64,000 bases of DNA, taken from assembly GCF_039941015.1 (NCBI RefSeq), contig NZ_JBDVFI010000080.1. The stretch is one strand, 5' to 3'. A model generated the notes under the pieces. That model was given only the letters and a program-made list of their open reading frames with translations. It was not told the origin of the DNA and searched no databases. The translations under genes were made by a program, and so were the position numbers. Positions 34,330-42,916 of the stretch are shown here, one piece after another. Position 1 is the stretch's first letter; each line of letters starts with the position of its first letter. The stretch comes from Sedimentitalea sp039941015 (GTDB taxonomy: Bacteria > Pseudomonadota > Alphaproteobacteria > Rhodobacterales > Rhodobacteraceae).

Positions 34330-35028
34330 CTATTGTTTCTGGGATACTTCGGCAGGTTTCCCGCCTATCCGGGCCGACTGCCGCGTAACTTCGCGCAGCA
34401 GTTTCTTGCGAATGCGGTCCGGGTATTCTTCAAAGCTGGACGCCGTGATCACAAACGCCCCCTCGCCGACAATGACATTCTCGTAGAAATACGCTGTCAG
34501 GTCCGGTTCCGATGCTTCGATCGCGATGGCATTGACGGTGACCTCGGCGCGTTTCAGCGCGTTATGCATGTCAGTCGGCGGCTTGCCTTCGTTTGATTGC
34601 CCGTCGCCGGAGACATCAATCAGATGTCGTTTACAGTGTTGAACCTGACCAAAAGCAGGAAGCATGAATTCCAGCGCGTCGCCAATCGCCGTCGAGTAGT
34701 TTCTCCAGACACGCGGGTCGTTTGCAACCCAATCTGCAAATGCATCCAGCGTGTCAAAGCTGTTCACACCGGTCCAGGGTATGGTGATCTGCTGTCGGCT
34801 TGACCCGGTCCATTGGACCAGCATCACTTGTGCCTGAGCGCGGACAAGCGCCTCGGAGATGACACCATCGCGCAATGCATGGGCAAGCCCATCCATCTGC
34901 AGACGATACTCCTCATCATCGACGGATCCAGAGACGTCTACCGCCAGAACCAGCGCCAGATCGCAGGAAAGCGCCCGACCTGCGGCAAACACGAAGAGAA
35001 ACAGAGAAACACGGAGAATGCCAAACAT
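34330..35028 (-). CDS. DUF1194 protein with von Willebrand factor A-like fold
   Basis: Secreted protein of 232 residues. A signal peptide (MFGILRVSLFLFVFAAGRALS) precedes the VWA core: LAVDVSGSVDDEEYRLQMDGLA is the MIDAS motif D-x-S-x-S; LIDVSGDGQSNEGKPP supplies the last metal ligands; FVITASSFEEYPDRIRKKLLREV closes the domain. Function unknown, as for the family generally. ATG 35028 is preferred over the in-frame TTG two codons upstream. It sits immediately downstream of the sdh control region on the same strand, but it is a separate unit. Confidence 0.82.
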   Translation of the reverse strand: MFGILRVSLFLFVFAAGRALSCDLALVLAVDVSGSVDDEEYRLQMDGLAHALRDGVISEALVRAQAQVMLVQWTGSSRQQITIPWTGVNSFDTLDAFADWVANDPRVWRNYSTAIGDALEFMLPAFGQVQHCKRHLIDVSGDGQSNEGKPPTDMHNALKRAEVTVNAIAIEASEPDLTAYFYENVIVGEGAFVITASSFEEYPDRIRKKLLREVTRQSARIGGKPAEVSQKQ

Positions 35029-35034
35029 CGTCAA

Positions 35035-35301
35035 AATCGTACGACATTTTGGAGCGCAAGCATATCTGTCAAAACCGGCGATACCCGAACCAGATCCGGC
35101 CCACGGGGTACGTCACGGTTGTGGCAAAACTCTATCGCGCCAAAGGCCACCCGAAACTGCAACGATCAGGACAGTGGCAGACAGAACAACCCCGCCCTAC
35201 GATCCGGAAAGACCGTCAGCCGTGCACAATCCGTGAAGCAGGATGTCTCCCACAAATCAAACTGCGACAGACATCGCGCCCCGCATACAGATTTGCGCCG
35301 A
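35035..35301. other. Intergenic region with no recognisable gene
   Basis: About 267 bases between the DUF1194 start and the mch stop. No convincing coding frame, hairpin terminator or promoter was seen; the overlapping plus-strand frame lacks any recognisable domain and a ribosome-binding site. Confidence 0.5.
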
Positions 35302-36336
35302 TCAGATCGGGATCAATGCCCAGTAATCAAGATCGAGAAGCACTTCGGGACGGTACTTGCCATCCTCACCGCGCAAAACAAATGGCGCGTGTCCTTTGGT
35401 CGCGACAAGGCGAAGGCGGATTGCACCAACACTAGGCGAGGCTGTCTCGGCCTTTTCGAGAACTTCTGACCAGGCATAGACCGTATCACCGGACAGGCAC
35501 GGGTTGGCGTGAGCTCCGGCATTCAGCCCGACCAACATCTGCGCGTTGGCCAGCCCGTTGAACGAAAGCGCCCGCGCCATCGAGATTACGTGGCCACCAT
35601 AGATCAGGCGACTGCCATCAGGGCGGGCGTTGACATCAAAATGCACCTTGGCCGTATTCTGCCAAAGCCGCGTCGCCATCATGTGCTCGGCCTCTTCGAT
35701 GGTCACACCATCGACATGGTCGATCTGTTCACCAACCTCGTAATCGCCCCAACGGTGAGGCTCTCCGGCCAGCGCAAAATCGTAATCTGTGAAATCGAGA
35801 CCTTTCGGTACCACCAGATCGGTCGGCGCGACCACCTTCGCGAGATCTGGCACGATGGGTGCAGGCGCAGGCGCATCCACATCGCGTTTGCGCACCATCA
35901 CCCAACGAACATATTCCAGCACAGTCTCGTCATGCTGGTTCATTCCGGTTGTGCGGACATAAACAACGCCGGTCTTGCCATTGCTGTTCTGCTTGACCCC
36001 GATCACCTCTGAAACAGACCGCAGCGTGTCACCGGGCCAGACCGGGCGCAGCCAGCGACCCTCGGCATAACCCAGATTGGCCACCGCATTCAGTGACACA
36101 TCCGGCACGGTCTTGCCGAATACCACGTGAAACGCGACCAGATCATCCAACGGGCTGAATGGCAGACCGCAGCCCTGCGCGAATTGGTCAGATGAATGCA
36201 GCGCATGACGCGCCGGATAGAGCATATGATAGAGGGCGCGTTCCCCCATCTTGACCGTGCGCGGCACGGGATGGTTCAGCACATCACCGACAACATAGTC
36301 TTCAAAGAACCGGCCGGAATTGGTCTTGGTCGCCAT
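35302..36336 (-). CDS. mch: Mesaconyl-CoA hydratase (MaoC family)
   Basis: EMC-pathway hydratase converting mesaconyl-C1-CoA to (2R,3S)-beta-methylmalyl-CoA. The 344-residue length, two hot-dog/MaoC-like halves, and the sequence (GRFFEDYVVGDVLNHPVPRTV at the start, CGLPFSPLDDLVAFHVVFGKTVPDVSLNAVANLGYAEGRW, YGGHVISMARALSFNG near the C-terminal half) match the Rhodobacter Mch type. Its neighbours (malyl-CoA thioesterase, mdh, ccr, ecm) are the EMC/TCA genes expected. The ATG is adjacent to the DUF1737 stop. Confidence 0.9.
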   Translation of the reverse strand: MATKTNSGRFFEDYVVGDVLNHPVPRTVKMGERALYHMLYPARHALHSSDQFAQGCGLPFSPLDDLVAFHVVFGKTVPDVSLNAVANLGYAEGRWLRPVWPGDTLRSVSEVIGVKQNSNGKTGVVYVRTTGMNQHDETVLEYVRWVMVRKRDVDAPAPAPIVPDLAKVVAPTDLVVPKGLDFTDYDFALAGEPHRWGDYEVGEQIDHVDGVTIEEAEHMMATRLWQNTAKVHFDVNARPDGSRLIYGGHVISMARALSFNGLANAQMLVGLNAGAHANPCLSGDTVYAWSEVLEKAETASPSVGAIRLRLVATKGHAPFVLRGEDGKYRPEVLLDLDYWALIPI

Positions 36337-36543
36337 CTATTGTTCTCCCAATTTCATGTCGGGGGTGTAATCTGCGCTGACTTCCTTGATCACCGCCTGC
36401 CCGCACCGCATGGTCCCTGTCGCCGCATCAAATGTTTGCGTCGGTGATCCGTACAGCGACCAACCTTTTGCCAGCGCCGCGCTGACCTTGTGGCAAAAGG
36501 CAGACGTATCCTCTTCCGAGAGGAACCGGTAAATCGTGCTCAT
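36337..36543 (-). CDS. DUF1737 small protein
   Basis: A 68-residue protein, MSTIYRFLSEEDTSAFCHKVSAALAKGWSLYGSPTQTFDAATGTMRCGQAVIKEV..., typical of the DUF1737 fold (short beta-sheet protein of unknown role). Its stop abuts the mch ATG, so it is the gene upstream of mch in the same operon and may be translationally coupled. Confidence 0.75.
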   Translation of the reverse strand: MSTIYRFLSEEDTSAFCHKVSAALAKGWSLYGSPTQTFDAATGTMRCGQAVIKEVSADYTPDMKLGEQ

Positions 36544-36554
36544 GTCTAAAGTCC

Positions 36555-37109
36555 TTATTGCGGGAAGGGCCAGTAGCCCAGCCACCCATGGATCATGCCG
36601 ATCACACCGAGCAACACGATCGAGACCGCAAAGAACATGGCGTCCTTTGCCAGCGTCCCCGGCGCACCGGGCGACCAGTTGGCTTCTGATTTGTTGATCA
36701 CAATGACTTCGCAAACCGCCCAGGCCAACAGGCTGCCGAACATCAGAATCGACGCCAGATCGCCATTGACCAGAAGATGCGCGAACGCCCACAGCTTGAA
36801 CCCGCCAAGCATTGGGTGGCGGACCTTGTTCAGTATGAGGCCCTTCTGACCTGCCGGACTTGCCATCCACAGCGCAAAGATCATCAGCGTGTTGTTGATG
36901 TGGATCATGAAGGATGGCGGCGTCCAGACCGCGACATATGGCGTCGCGCGAAAGCCCAGAACCATCAACACGATCGAGGCCACGATCGCCAACGCGACCA
37001 TACCTTTGCCGGCATTCCCCATCGCGGCGCGCCGTTCGGGTGCGACACGCTTAAACAGATGTGCGGCCCACCACAGTGCCACACCCAAAAATAAAAGAAC
37101 CCAACCCAT
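36555..37109 (-). CDS. NnrU-family membrane protein
   Basis: Integral membrane protein of 184 residues with about five transmembrane helices. GILILNKVRHPMLGGFKLWAFAHLLVNGDLASILMFGSLLAWAVCEV-like pattern (here KVRHPMLGGFKLWAFAHLL) marks the NnrU group, named from nitrite/nitric-oxide reduction contexts, although here it lies in the EMC cluster. There are no nor or nir genes in the window, so no denitrification role is implied. It shares the mch-DUF1737 strand with short gaps. Confidence 0.82.
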   Translation of the reverse strand: MGWVLLFLGVALWWAAHLFKRVAPERRAAMGNAGKGMVALAIVASIVLMVLGFRATPYVAVWTPPSFMIHINNTLMIFALWMASPAGQKGLILNKVRHPMLGGFKLWAFAHLLVNGDLASILMFGSLLAWAVCEVIVINKSEANWSPGAPGTLAKDAMFFAVSIVLLGVIGMIHGWLGYWPFPQ

Positions 37110-37114
37110 GCTGG

Positions 37115-37972
37115 CTACCCCGCTTGCAAAGCCTCTATCATCTCTGCTTTTGCCAGCAATTCACGGGCGGTGGCAACGTGCAGATTTTCGACGATGCGAC
37201 CATCGACCACCGCAACCCCCTGTCCGCTGGCCTCGCTTTCCTCAAATGCCGTGATCTGACGGCGCGCGAGTTCGATCTCATCCACCGAGGGCGCAAAGGC
37301 GCGATTGGTGATGTCGACCTGCGCCGGGTGGATCAGAGATTTGCCGTCAAAGCCCATGTCACGGCCCTGATTGCATTCAAATTCCAGCCCTGCCTCATCC
37401 TTGAAGGCATTATATACCCCGTCGATCGCAACAACGCCTTCGGCCTTGGCGGCGAGCAGGCACAGGCCCAAGCCAGTCATCAGGGGTTCACGGTCGGCGC
37501 GGAACCGGGTGTTGAGGTCTTTGGCAAGGTCATTGGTGCCCAGAACAAACCCGTCAACCAGTGGATGCGCGGCAATCGCATGGGCGTTCAACATGCCCTG
37601 CGGTGTCTCCATCATCGCCCAGATCGGGGTGTCGCCTGTGATTGCGGTCAGCGCATCCACATCATCAGGGCTACCGACCTTGGGCAACAGGATCGCATCG
37701 CACTCCATGTCGCGGGCCGCGATCGCATCATCACGCCCCCATTCGGTATCCAACCCGTTGATCCGCACCAAACGGACCCGATCACCATACCCACCCGCAG
37801 CCAAAGCATCCGCAAGAAGCGCCCGCGCGTTCGCTTTTTCCGCAGGCGTCACCGCGTCCTCGAGATCAAAGATGATCGCGTCTACTGGAAGCGTCTTGGC
37901 CTTTTCCAGCGCCCGCGATTTGGACGCGGGAATATACAGAACGGAACGGTAGGGGCGCGCGCTGGATGGCAT
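37115..37972 (-). CDS. mcl2: (3S)-malyl-CoA thioesterase (Mcl2 type)
   Basis: CitE/HpcH-fold enzyme of 285 residues that hydrolyses (3S)-malyl-CoA to malate and CoA in the EMC pathway. SVLYIPASKSRALEKAKTLPVDAIIFDLEDAV, LVRINGLDTEWG, MMETPQGMLNA and LGTNDLAKDLNTRF follow the family, and the size and context (mch and mdh neighbours) match Rhodobacter Mcl2 rather than the ~320-residue Mcl1 lyase. A lyase role cannot be excluded from sequence alone. ATG 37972 is preferred; the region upstream lacks family sequence. Confidence 0.82.
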   Translation of the reverse strand: MPSSARPYRSVLYIPASKSRALEKAKTLPVDAIIFDLEDAVTPAEKANARALLADALAAGGYGDRVRLVRINGLDTEWGRDDAIAARDMECDAILLPKVGSPDDVDALTAITGDTPIWAMMETPQGMLNAHAIAAHPLVDGFVLGTNDLAKDLNTRFRADREPLMTGLGLCLLAAKAEGVVAIDGVYNAFKDEAGLEFECNQGRDMGFDGKSLIHPAQVDITNRAFAPSVDEIELARRQITAFEESEASGQGVAVVDGRIVENLHVATARELLAKAEMIEALQAG

Positions 37973-38206
37973 GAGTCTCTCCACAAGTCATAATCTTGCG
38001 CAGAAAGGGGCATTTTTGGTCAGAAAGTTCAAGCTGAAATCGCCGCAATGCAGCAATTTTCGTATGCTTCTGCGTGGCGAATGGGGCGCCGAACGCGCTG
38101 TTAACCAATTTTCAGCATTCCTGAAGGCAGGATTGGTCAAGACAGCAAGTCACTGTCCGAACCGCCCGGGCGTGTCTCGGATGCAAAGAAACGGAAAGGT
38201 AGTCCC

Positions 38207-38524
38207 ATGATGAAGGCCGTATTGAACATGACCGTCGGGTTGGGCGTTATGGTGTTGGCAGCACAGGACATCGCCGCCCAGCAAACCCGAAACTGCGCAC
38301 CGCGTGACGCGGTGATCGAACGGTTGACCAACAGCTATGGCGAAACGCGGCAAAGCATAGGTTTGGGTTCGCAGGGGGCCGTGGTCGAAACATTTGCGTC
38401 TGACGATACAGGCAGCTGGACGATCACCGTGACAATGCCAAATGGCATGACCTGCCTCGTGGCATCCGGACAATCGTTTGAAGAACTTGCTGACGCGTTG
38501 CCCCCGAAAGGCAACGAAGCCTGA
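38207..38524 (+). CDS. Small secreted protein of unknown function
   Basis: 105 residues with a signal peptide (MMKAVLNMTVGLGVMVLAAQDIAA) and a mature domain containing one cysteine pair candidate (NCAPRD, MTCLVASG). It resembles short secreted proteins common in roseobacters (ERLTNSYGETRQSIGL) for which no function is known to me. It is divergent from the thioesterase and convergent with the TauE/SafE gene, which ends six bases away. Confidence 0.6.
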   Translation: MMKAVLNMTVGLGVMVLAAQDIAAQQTRNCAPRDAVIERLTNSYGETRQSIGLGSQGAVVETFASDDTGSWTITVTMPNGMTCLVASGQSFEELADALPPKGNEA

Positions 38525-38530
38525 GCGCGA

Positions 38531-39286
38531 TCAGGTCAGGGCATCCCAGATCAGCTTGCTACCAGTCATCGCAAGCAGAACATATGTGATCCCGAAGAAC
38601 ACGGATTCCGATACAATCCGATGCGCCCGCACCCCCAGCCATGCACCAAGAATGGCAAAGGGTGCGAGCAGCATGTCCGCAAAAGCGGTCTCTGCCGTGA
38701 ACATGCCAAGATAAGCGTAGGGTATGAACTTGGTGATGTTGATGACCCAGAACACCAACACCGTCGTGGCTTGATACTGGTTCTTGGCCAGATTCTGTGA
38801 CAGCAGATAGACTGCGGCGGGCGGTCCGCCGGCATGGCTCACAAAGCTGGTAAAGCCGGTGACCAAGCCGGCAAACAGGCCCAGCGGCCTAGACGCTGTG
38901 CGGCCAGACATGCGGATCAACCCGTTGCGTCGCGCAAGTTGCCAAGCCACAAAACCGATCGAGATCGCACCTATCAAAAATCGAAGCACATCGGCATTTG
39001 CGCTTCTATAGAGCAACGCCCCAAGTGCAACGCCGGGCAAAGCGCCCAGTATTAGAAGACGTGCGTCAGGCCAATTCCACTTCTTCCAATACGACTTAAG
39101 TGCGGTCACATCGATCAGCATCAGCAATGGCAACATGATGGCCAGCGCCTGACCCGGCTCAAGGATCACCGCGAGAATCGAGGCCGATGCGAAGGCCGCT
39201 CCTGAACCAAACCCACCCTTGGAGATACCGGCGAACAGAACCGCCGGCGCCGCAAGCGCAAAAAAACCAATGCTCAGCTCCAGCAA
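38531..39286 (-). CDS. TauE/SafE-family permease, second copy
   Basis: Membrane protein of 251 residues with about eight transmembrane segments. SIGFFALAAPAVLFAGISKGGFGSGAAFASASILAVIL near the N-terminus and GLFAGLVTGFTSFVSHAGGPPAAVYLLSQNL in the middle are the family motifs (the second with HAGGPP). Substrate unknown. The start is probably the TTG at 39286, as no ATG fits, with GGAA upstream. It diverges from mdh across 158 nt. Confidence 0.78.
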   Translation of the reverse strand: MLELSIGFFALAAPAVLFAGISKGGFGSGAAFASASILAVILEPGQALAIMLPLLMLIDVTALKSYWKKWNWPDARLLILGALPGVALGALLYRSANADVLRFLIGAISIGFVAWQLARRNGLIRMSGRTASRPLGLFAGLVTGFTSFVSHAGGPPAAVYLLSQNLAKNQYQATTVLVFWVINITKFIPYAYLGMFTAETAFADMLLAPFAILGAWLGVRAHRIVSESVFFGITYVLLAMTGSKLIWDALT

Positions 39287-39382
39287 CGTGATGTTCCGTA
39301 AACTGTTACCATGATTGGGCTTTACCGTATCCCGTGCATCACTACCAGTGACAACGCGCGGTCACGCCGCAGCGCAGAACAC

Positions 39383-39411
39383 TTGCGCGATGCAACCTAA
39401 CGCACTAGGCA
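39383..39411 (+). promoter_or_regulatory. Candidate mdh promoter
   Basis: TTGCGC (39383-39388), 17-bp spacer, TAGGCA (39406-39411), ending about 33 nt before the mdh start. Weak match to the -10 consensus; assigned by spacing only. Confidence 0.35.
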
Positions 39412-39444
39412 ACGCGCAATTTTCATCGGATCGGAGAGAAATCC

Positions 39445-40407
39445 ATGGCCAGACCAAAGATCGCGCTCATCGGAGCAGGTCAGATCGGCGGCACGCTCGC
39501 CCACCTCGCAGCTCTGAAAGAACTTGGCGACGTCGTCCTGTTCGATATCGCTGAGGGAACACCTGAGGGCAAAGCACTCGACATCGCGGAATCCGGCCCC
39601 TCCGAAGGCTTTGACGCGACCCTCTCAGGCACCCAATCCTATGCAGATATCGCGGGCGCAGACGTCTGTATCGTCACCGCCGGTGTACCGCGCAAACCGG
39701 GGATGAGCCGCGACGATCTCTTGGGGATCAACCTCAAGGTCATGAAATCGGTCGGCGAAGGCATCCGCGATCACGCCCCCAATGCATTCGTGATCTGCAT
39801 CACCAACCCGCTCGACGCGATGGTCTGGGCGCTGCGTGAATTCTCGGGCCTGCCGCATGAAAAAGTCTGTGGCATGGCGGGTGTTCTGGACAGTGCGCGC
39901 TTCCGTCATTTCCTCGCGACCGAATTCGGTGTCTCGATGAAGGACGTCACAGCGTTCGTTCTGGGTGGTCACGGCGACACCATGGTGCCGCTGTCGCGCT
40001 ATTCGACTGTTGCCGGTATCCCGCTGCCTGATCTGGTCGCGATGGGCTGGACCACGCAGGAAAAGCTGGACGGTATCATTCAGCGTACCCGTGATGGCGG
40101 CGCTGAAATCGTCGGGCTACTGAAAACCGGCAGTGCATTCTATGCACCGGCAACCTCGGCAATCGAGATGGCCGAAGCCTATCTGAAAGACCAGAAGCGC
40201 GTTCTGCCCTGCGCCGCCTACGTTGATGGCGCTCTGGGCCTGAAAGGCATGTATGTCGGCGTGCCGACCATCATTGGAGCCGGCGGCATTGAGAAAGTTA
40301 TCGACATCAAGATGACCAAGAACGAGCAAGCGATGTTTGACAGCTCTGTCAATGCCGTGAAGGGCTTGGTTGACGCCTGCAAAGGCATCGACAGCTCCCT
40401 CGCCTAA
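39445..40407 (+). CDS. mdh: Malate dehydrogenase (NAD-dependent)
   Basis: TCA-cycle oxidation of malate to oxaloacetate. 320 residues of the LDH-like MDH clade: IALIGAGQIGGTLAHLAAL NAD-binding loop, VTAGVPRKPGMSRDDLLGIN (active-site Arg pair), VICITNPLDAMVWAL, GMAGVLDSARFRHFLA, and the catalytic His in LGGHGDTMVPLSRYS. A strong terminator follows directly. It lies alone here, 1.3 kb before sucC, whereas in many relatives mdh heads the sucCDAB operon. Confidence 0.96.
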   Translation: MARPKIALIGAGQIGGTLAHLAALKELGDVVLFDIAEGTPEGKALDIAESGPSEGFDATLSGTQSYADIAGADVCIVTAGVPRKPGMSRDDLLGINLKVMKSVGEGIRDHAPNAFVICITNPLDAMVWALREFSGLPHEKVCGMAGVLDSARFRHFLATEFGVSMKDVTAFVLGGHGDTMVPLSRYSTVAGIPLPDLVAMGWTTQEKLDGIIQRTRDGGAEIVGLLKTGSAFYAPATSAIEMAEAYLKDQKRVLPCAAYVDGALGLKGMYVGVPTIIGAGGIEKVIDIKMTKNEQAMFDSSVNAVKGLVDACKGIDSSLA

Positions 40408-40434
40408 ACCACGACACAATCGAAACATTGTGAC

Positions 40435-40466
40435 GCCGGACAGCATCAACTGCTGTCCGGCTTTTT
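40435..40466 (+). terminator. Rho-independent terminator after mdh
   Basis: GCCGGACAGCA (40435-40445) pairs perfectly with TGCTGTCCGGC (40451-40461) around a 5-nt loop, then TTTTT. An 11-bp GC-rich stem with a U tract, 28 nt after the mdh stop. Confidence 0.92.
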
Positions 40467-40577
40467 GTTGCTTCCAAAGCGCAACGTCAAAGGTTTCATC
40501 TTGACGGACTCACATTCACTCATGCGATCACGCCAAAACGGTTGATTCCCAAGCGATTCCTTAATAAAGTGTTAATG

Positions 40578-40592
40578 GGAGAAACGTTCTCC
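40578..40592 (+). promoter_or_regulatory. Inverted repeat upstream of the VPLPA-CTERM gene
   Basis: GGAGAA-ACG-TTCTCC, a perfect 6-3-6 inverted repeat 81 nt before the start codon and just after an AT-rich stretch (TTAATAAAGTGTTAAT). Could be an operator for the exported protein; the binding protein is unknown. Confidence 0.4.
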
Positions 40593-40672
40593 TCGGAATT
40601 TGCGCGGCTTTCTTCCCGCTGGGTTGTGCGTTCCGGTTGTATCAGTAAGCGCATTTTAGAGAGAGTGGAATC

Positions 40673-41422
40673 ATGATTAAACAATTTGCATCCGTCGCTG
40701 TCGCTGCGACCCTATTGGGTTCGGGAGCGAGCGCCGCGACCTTGAGCTGGACGTCTTATGACCAGTCCCAACTGACCACCGCACAGAGTGACCGCGACGC
40801 GGCCGAAACTGACTATGTGGTGGCCTACGAAGATTTCGAAAGCTACAGGCCAGTGGCCGATGGTGGCGGCGTAGGCGATGTGACGCCTCTGACCAGCACC
40901 AGCGTGGGTGATTTCACCACGACCGCCGGTGGCCGATGCGGCAACTCCTGTGATACGCCGGATGATCAGAGCCTGATCCGCGACACATCGAGCTATGGCC
41001 GCTACAATACCACCTTGGGTGGTTCCAACTGGCTTGATAGCAACGACAACAGCGCGATCAATCTTGCGGCCGAAGGTGGCTCGATGTTCGACAGCGTCAG
41101 CTTTTTCCTGACAGATGTCGATGATGTAGGGCGCGTGGCCTTTGAACTCGAAGTTGCCGGCGAAATGTTTGACGTGGCCGAGGATATCCTGAATTCCAAC
41201 CGTCAGGGCGACGCCGATTTGTTTTTTGTCAGGATCGACCTTGATGGGCTTGTCGACACAGTAGGCTTGTCCTTGTTCATTGAATCCGGCGACGGCTTTG
41301 GCATCGACGATGTTCGTTTAGGTTCCAGCGTGGCGCCTATTCCCGTCCCGGCGTCGCTTCCGCTGCTTGCTGGTGGACTGGGTCTGATGGGCTGGATCGC
41401 ACGCCGCCGCCGCGCATCCTGA
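40673..41422 (+). CDS. VPLPA-CTERM exported protein
   Basis: Secreted protein of 249 residues with a signal peptide (MIKQFASVAVAATLLGSGASA) and a C-terminal sorting region: PVPASLPLLAGGLGLMGWIARRRRAS, that is motif, hydrophobic helix and a basic cluster, the VPLPA-CTERM signal processed by a dedicated exosortase in Rhodobacterales. The Asp/Gly-rich middle has one Cys pair (GRCGNSCDT) and beta-propeller-like or calcium-binding character. Likely a surface or exopolysaccharide-associated protein. The exosortase gene is not in the window. Confidence 0.85.
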   Translation: MIKQFASVAVAATLLGSGASAATLSWTSYDQSQLTTAQSDRDAAETDYVVAYEDFESYRPVADGGGVGDVTPLTSTSVGDFTTTAGGRCGNSCDTPDDQSLIRDTSSYGRYNTTLGGSNWLDSNDNSAINLAAEGGSMFDSVSFFLTDVDDVGRVAFELEVAGEMFDVAEDILNSNRQGDADLFFVRIDLDGLVDTVGLSLFIESGDGFGIDDVRLGSSVAPIPVPASLPLLAGGLGLMGWIARRRRAS

Positions 41423-41491
41423 AACGGTCTGCATTTCAGGTGGCTCTCATCAAGACTTGATTGAGCCGCCAGAAAAGCCTGAAGCAATTGA

Positions 41492-41523
41492 ACGCCGCCC
41501 TTCACGGGTGGCGTCTTTTTTTT
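41492..41523 (+). terminator. Rho-independent terminator after the VPLPA-CTERM gene
   Basis: ACGCCGCCC (41492-41500) pairs with GGGTGGCGT (41506-41514), with one G-T pair and a 5-nt loop, then eight T (41516-41523). It separates the exported-protein gene from the suc control region. Confidence 0.88.
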
Positions 41524-41579
41524 GTAAAACGAATCGCTTTTTCGCACTTCGCAAACATGTCTGAACATTCCCGCGACTC

Positions 41580-41614
41580 TTTGTGATCACACTTTTCAAA
41601 CGTGTGATCACAAA
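41580..41614 (+). promoter_or_regulatory. Paired TGTGATCACA operator upstream of sucC
   Basis: Two perfect TGTGATCACA palindromes (41582-41591 and 41603-41612), centres 21 bp apart, together forming a larger near-perfect dyad with TTT/AAA flanks. They lie 111-141 nt before sucC, almost the same distance as the matching pair before sdhC. The downstream leader also holds CGCTTTTTT (41618-41626) paired with AAAAAAGCG (41650-41658) and a TATACC (41684-41689) that could be a -10. Confidence 0.78.
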
Positions 41615-41722
41615 TGTCGCTTTTTTCACGAAAACCCAAGCCCTGCGTCAAAAAAGCGTTTAACTGCAGAGGAACGGGGCGACTATACCCTACGTAAACG
41701 CGGCAAGACGGGACAGTTTTCG

Positions 41723-42916
41723 ATGAACATTCACGAATATCAGGCCAAGGCATTGCTACGCAGTTACGGCGCACCGGTGTCTGACGGGCGCGTGGTTTTG
41801 CGCGCGGAAGAGGCCAAGACTGCCGCCGGCGAAATGGATGGTCCCCTTTGGGTGGTCAAGGCCCAGATACACGCCGGTGGGCGTGGCAAAGGCAGCTTCG
41901 AGGAAATGGATGCCGGAGACAAGGGCGGCGTGCGGCTGACAAAGTCAGTGGAAGAAGCTGCCTTGGAGGCCAAACGAATGCTCGGTCGAACACTGGTCAC
42001 ACATCAGACCGGTCCGGCGGGCAAACAGGTCAACCGCATCTACATAGAAGACGGAAGCGGCATCGAAACAGAAATGTATCTGGCGCTTTTGGTCGATCGA
42101 CAAACCAGCCGCATCAGTTTTGTCTGCTCGACAGAAGGCGGCATGGATATCGAAGAAGTCGCCGCAAGCACGCCCGAGAAGATCCTGTCGTTCTCGGTGG
42201 ATCCTGCCACCGGCTATCAGGCGTTCCATGGCCGCCGCATCGCATTCATGCTCGGCCTTTCGGGCAAGCAGGTGAAACAATGCGTACGGCTGATGGGTAC
42301 GCTGTACGCCATGTTCATCGAAAAAGACATGGAGATGCTCGAGATTAACCCGCTGATTGTGACCGACGGTGGCGATCTGAAATGCCTTGACGCCAAGATG
42401 GGCTTTGACGGCAACGCGGTCTACCGGCACGCCGACATTGCCGAACTGCGCGACACCAGCGAAGAGGATTCCAAAGAACTGGAAGCCAGCAAGTTCGACC
42501 TGAACTATATCGCGCTGGATGGTGAAATCGGTTGCATGGTCAACGGTGCGGGTCTGGCGATGGCGACGATGGACATCATCAAGCTCTATGGCGCGGAGCC
42601 CGCCAACTTCCTCGACGTGGGCGGCGGCGCGACCAAGGAAAAGGTCACCGAGGCGTTCAAGATCATCACGTCCGACCCGCAGGTCAAGGGCATCCTCGTC
42701 AACATCTTTGGCGGCATCATGCGTTGTGACGTCATCGCCGAGGGCGTCGTGGCCGCCGTGAAAGAGGTCGGGTTGAAAGTGCCGCTGGTTGTGCGACTGG
42801 AAGGCACCAATGTGGAGAAGGGCAAGGAGATCATCAACACTTCTGGCCTCGACGTGATCGCCGCTGACAACCTCAGGGATGGGGCTGAGAAGATTGTGGA
42901 GGCGGTGAAGGGATGA
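41723..42916 (+). CDS. sucC: Succinyl-CoA synthetase beta subunit (ADP-forming type)
   Basis: TCA-cycle step making succinate and ATP (or GTP) from succinyl-CoA. 397 residues: MNIHEYQAKALLRSYGAPV N-terminus, ATP-grasp region WVVKAQIHAGGRGKGSFEE with the nucleotide loop, INPLIVTDGGDLKCLDAKMGFD, and NIFGGIMRCDVIAEGVV as the phosphohistidine-contact motif. The next gene starts inside the stop codon (ATGA), but it is not sucD: two small secreted proteins lie between. Confidence 0.96.
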   Translation: MNIHEYQAKALLRSYGAPVSDGRVVLRAEEAKTAAGEMDGPLWVVKAQIHAGGRGKGSFEEMDAGDKGGVRLTKSVEEAALEAKRMLGRTLVTHQTGPAGKQVNRIYIEDGSGIETEMYLALLVDRQTSRISFVCSTEGGMDIEEVAASTPEKILSFSVDPATGYQAFHGRRIAFMLGLSGKQVKQCVRLMGTLYAMFIEKDMEMLEINPLIVTDGGDLKCLDAKMGFDGNAVYRHADIAELRDTSEEDSKELEASKFDLNYIALDGEIGCMVNGAGLAMATMDIIKLYGAEPANFLDVGGGATKEKVTEAFKIITSDPQVKGILVNIFGGIMRCDVIAEGVVAAVKEVGLKVPLVVRLEGTNVEKGKEIINTSGLDVIAADNLRDGAEKIVEAVKG

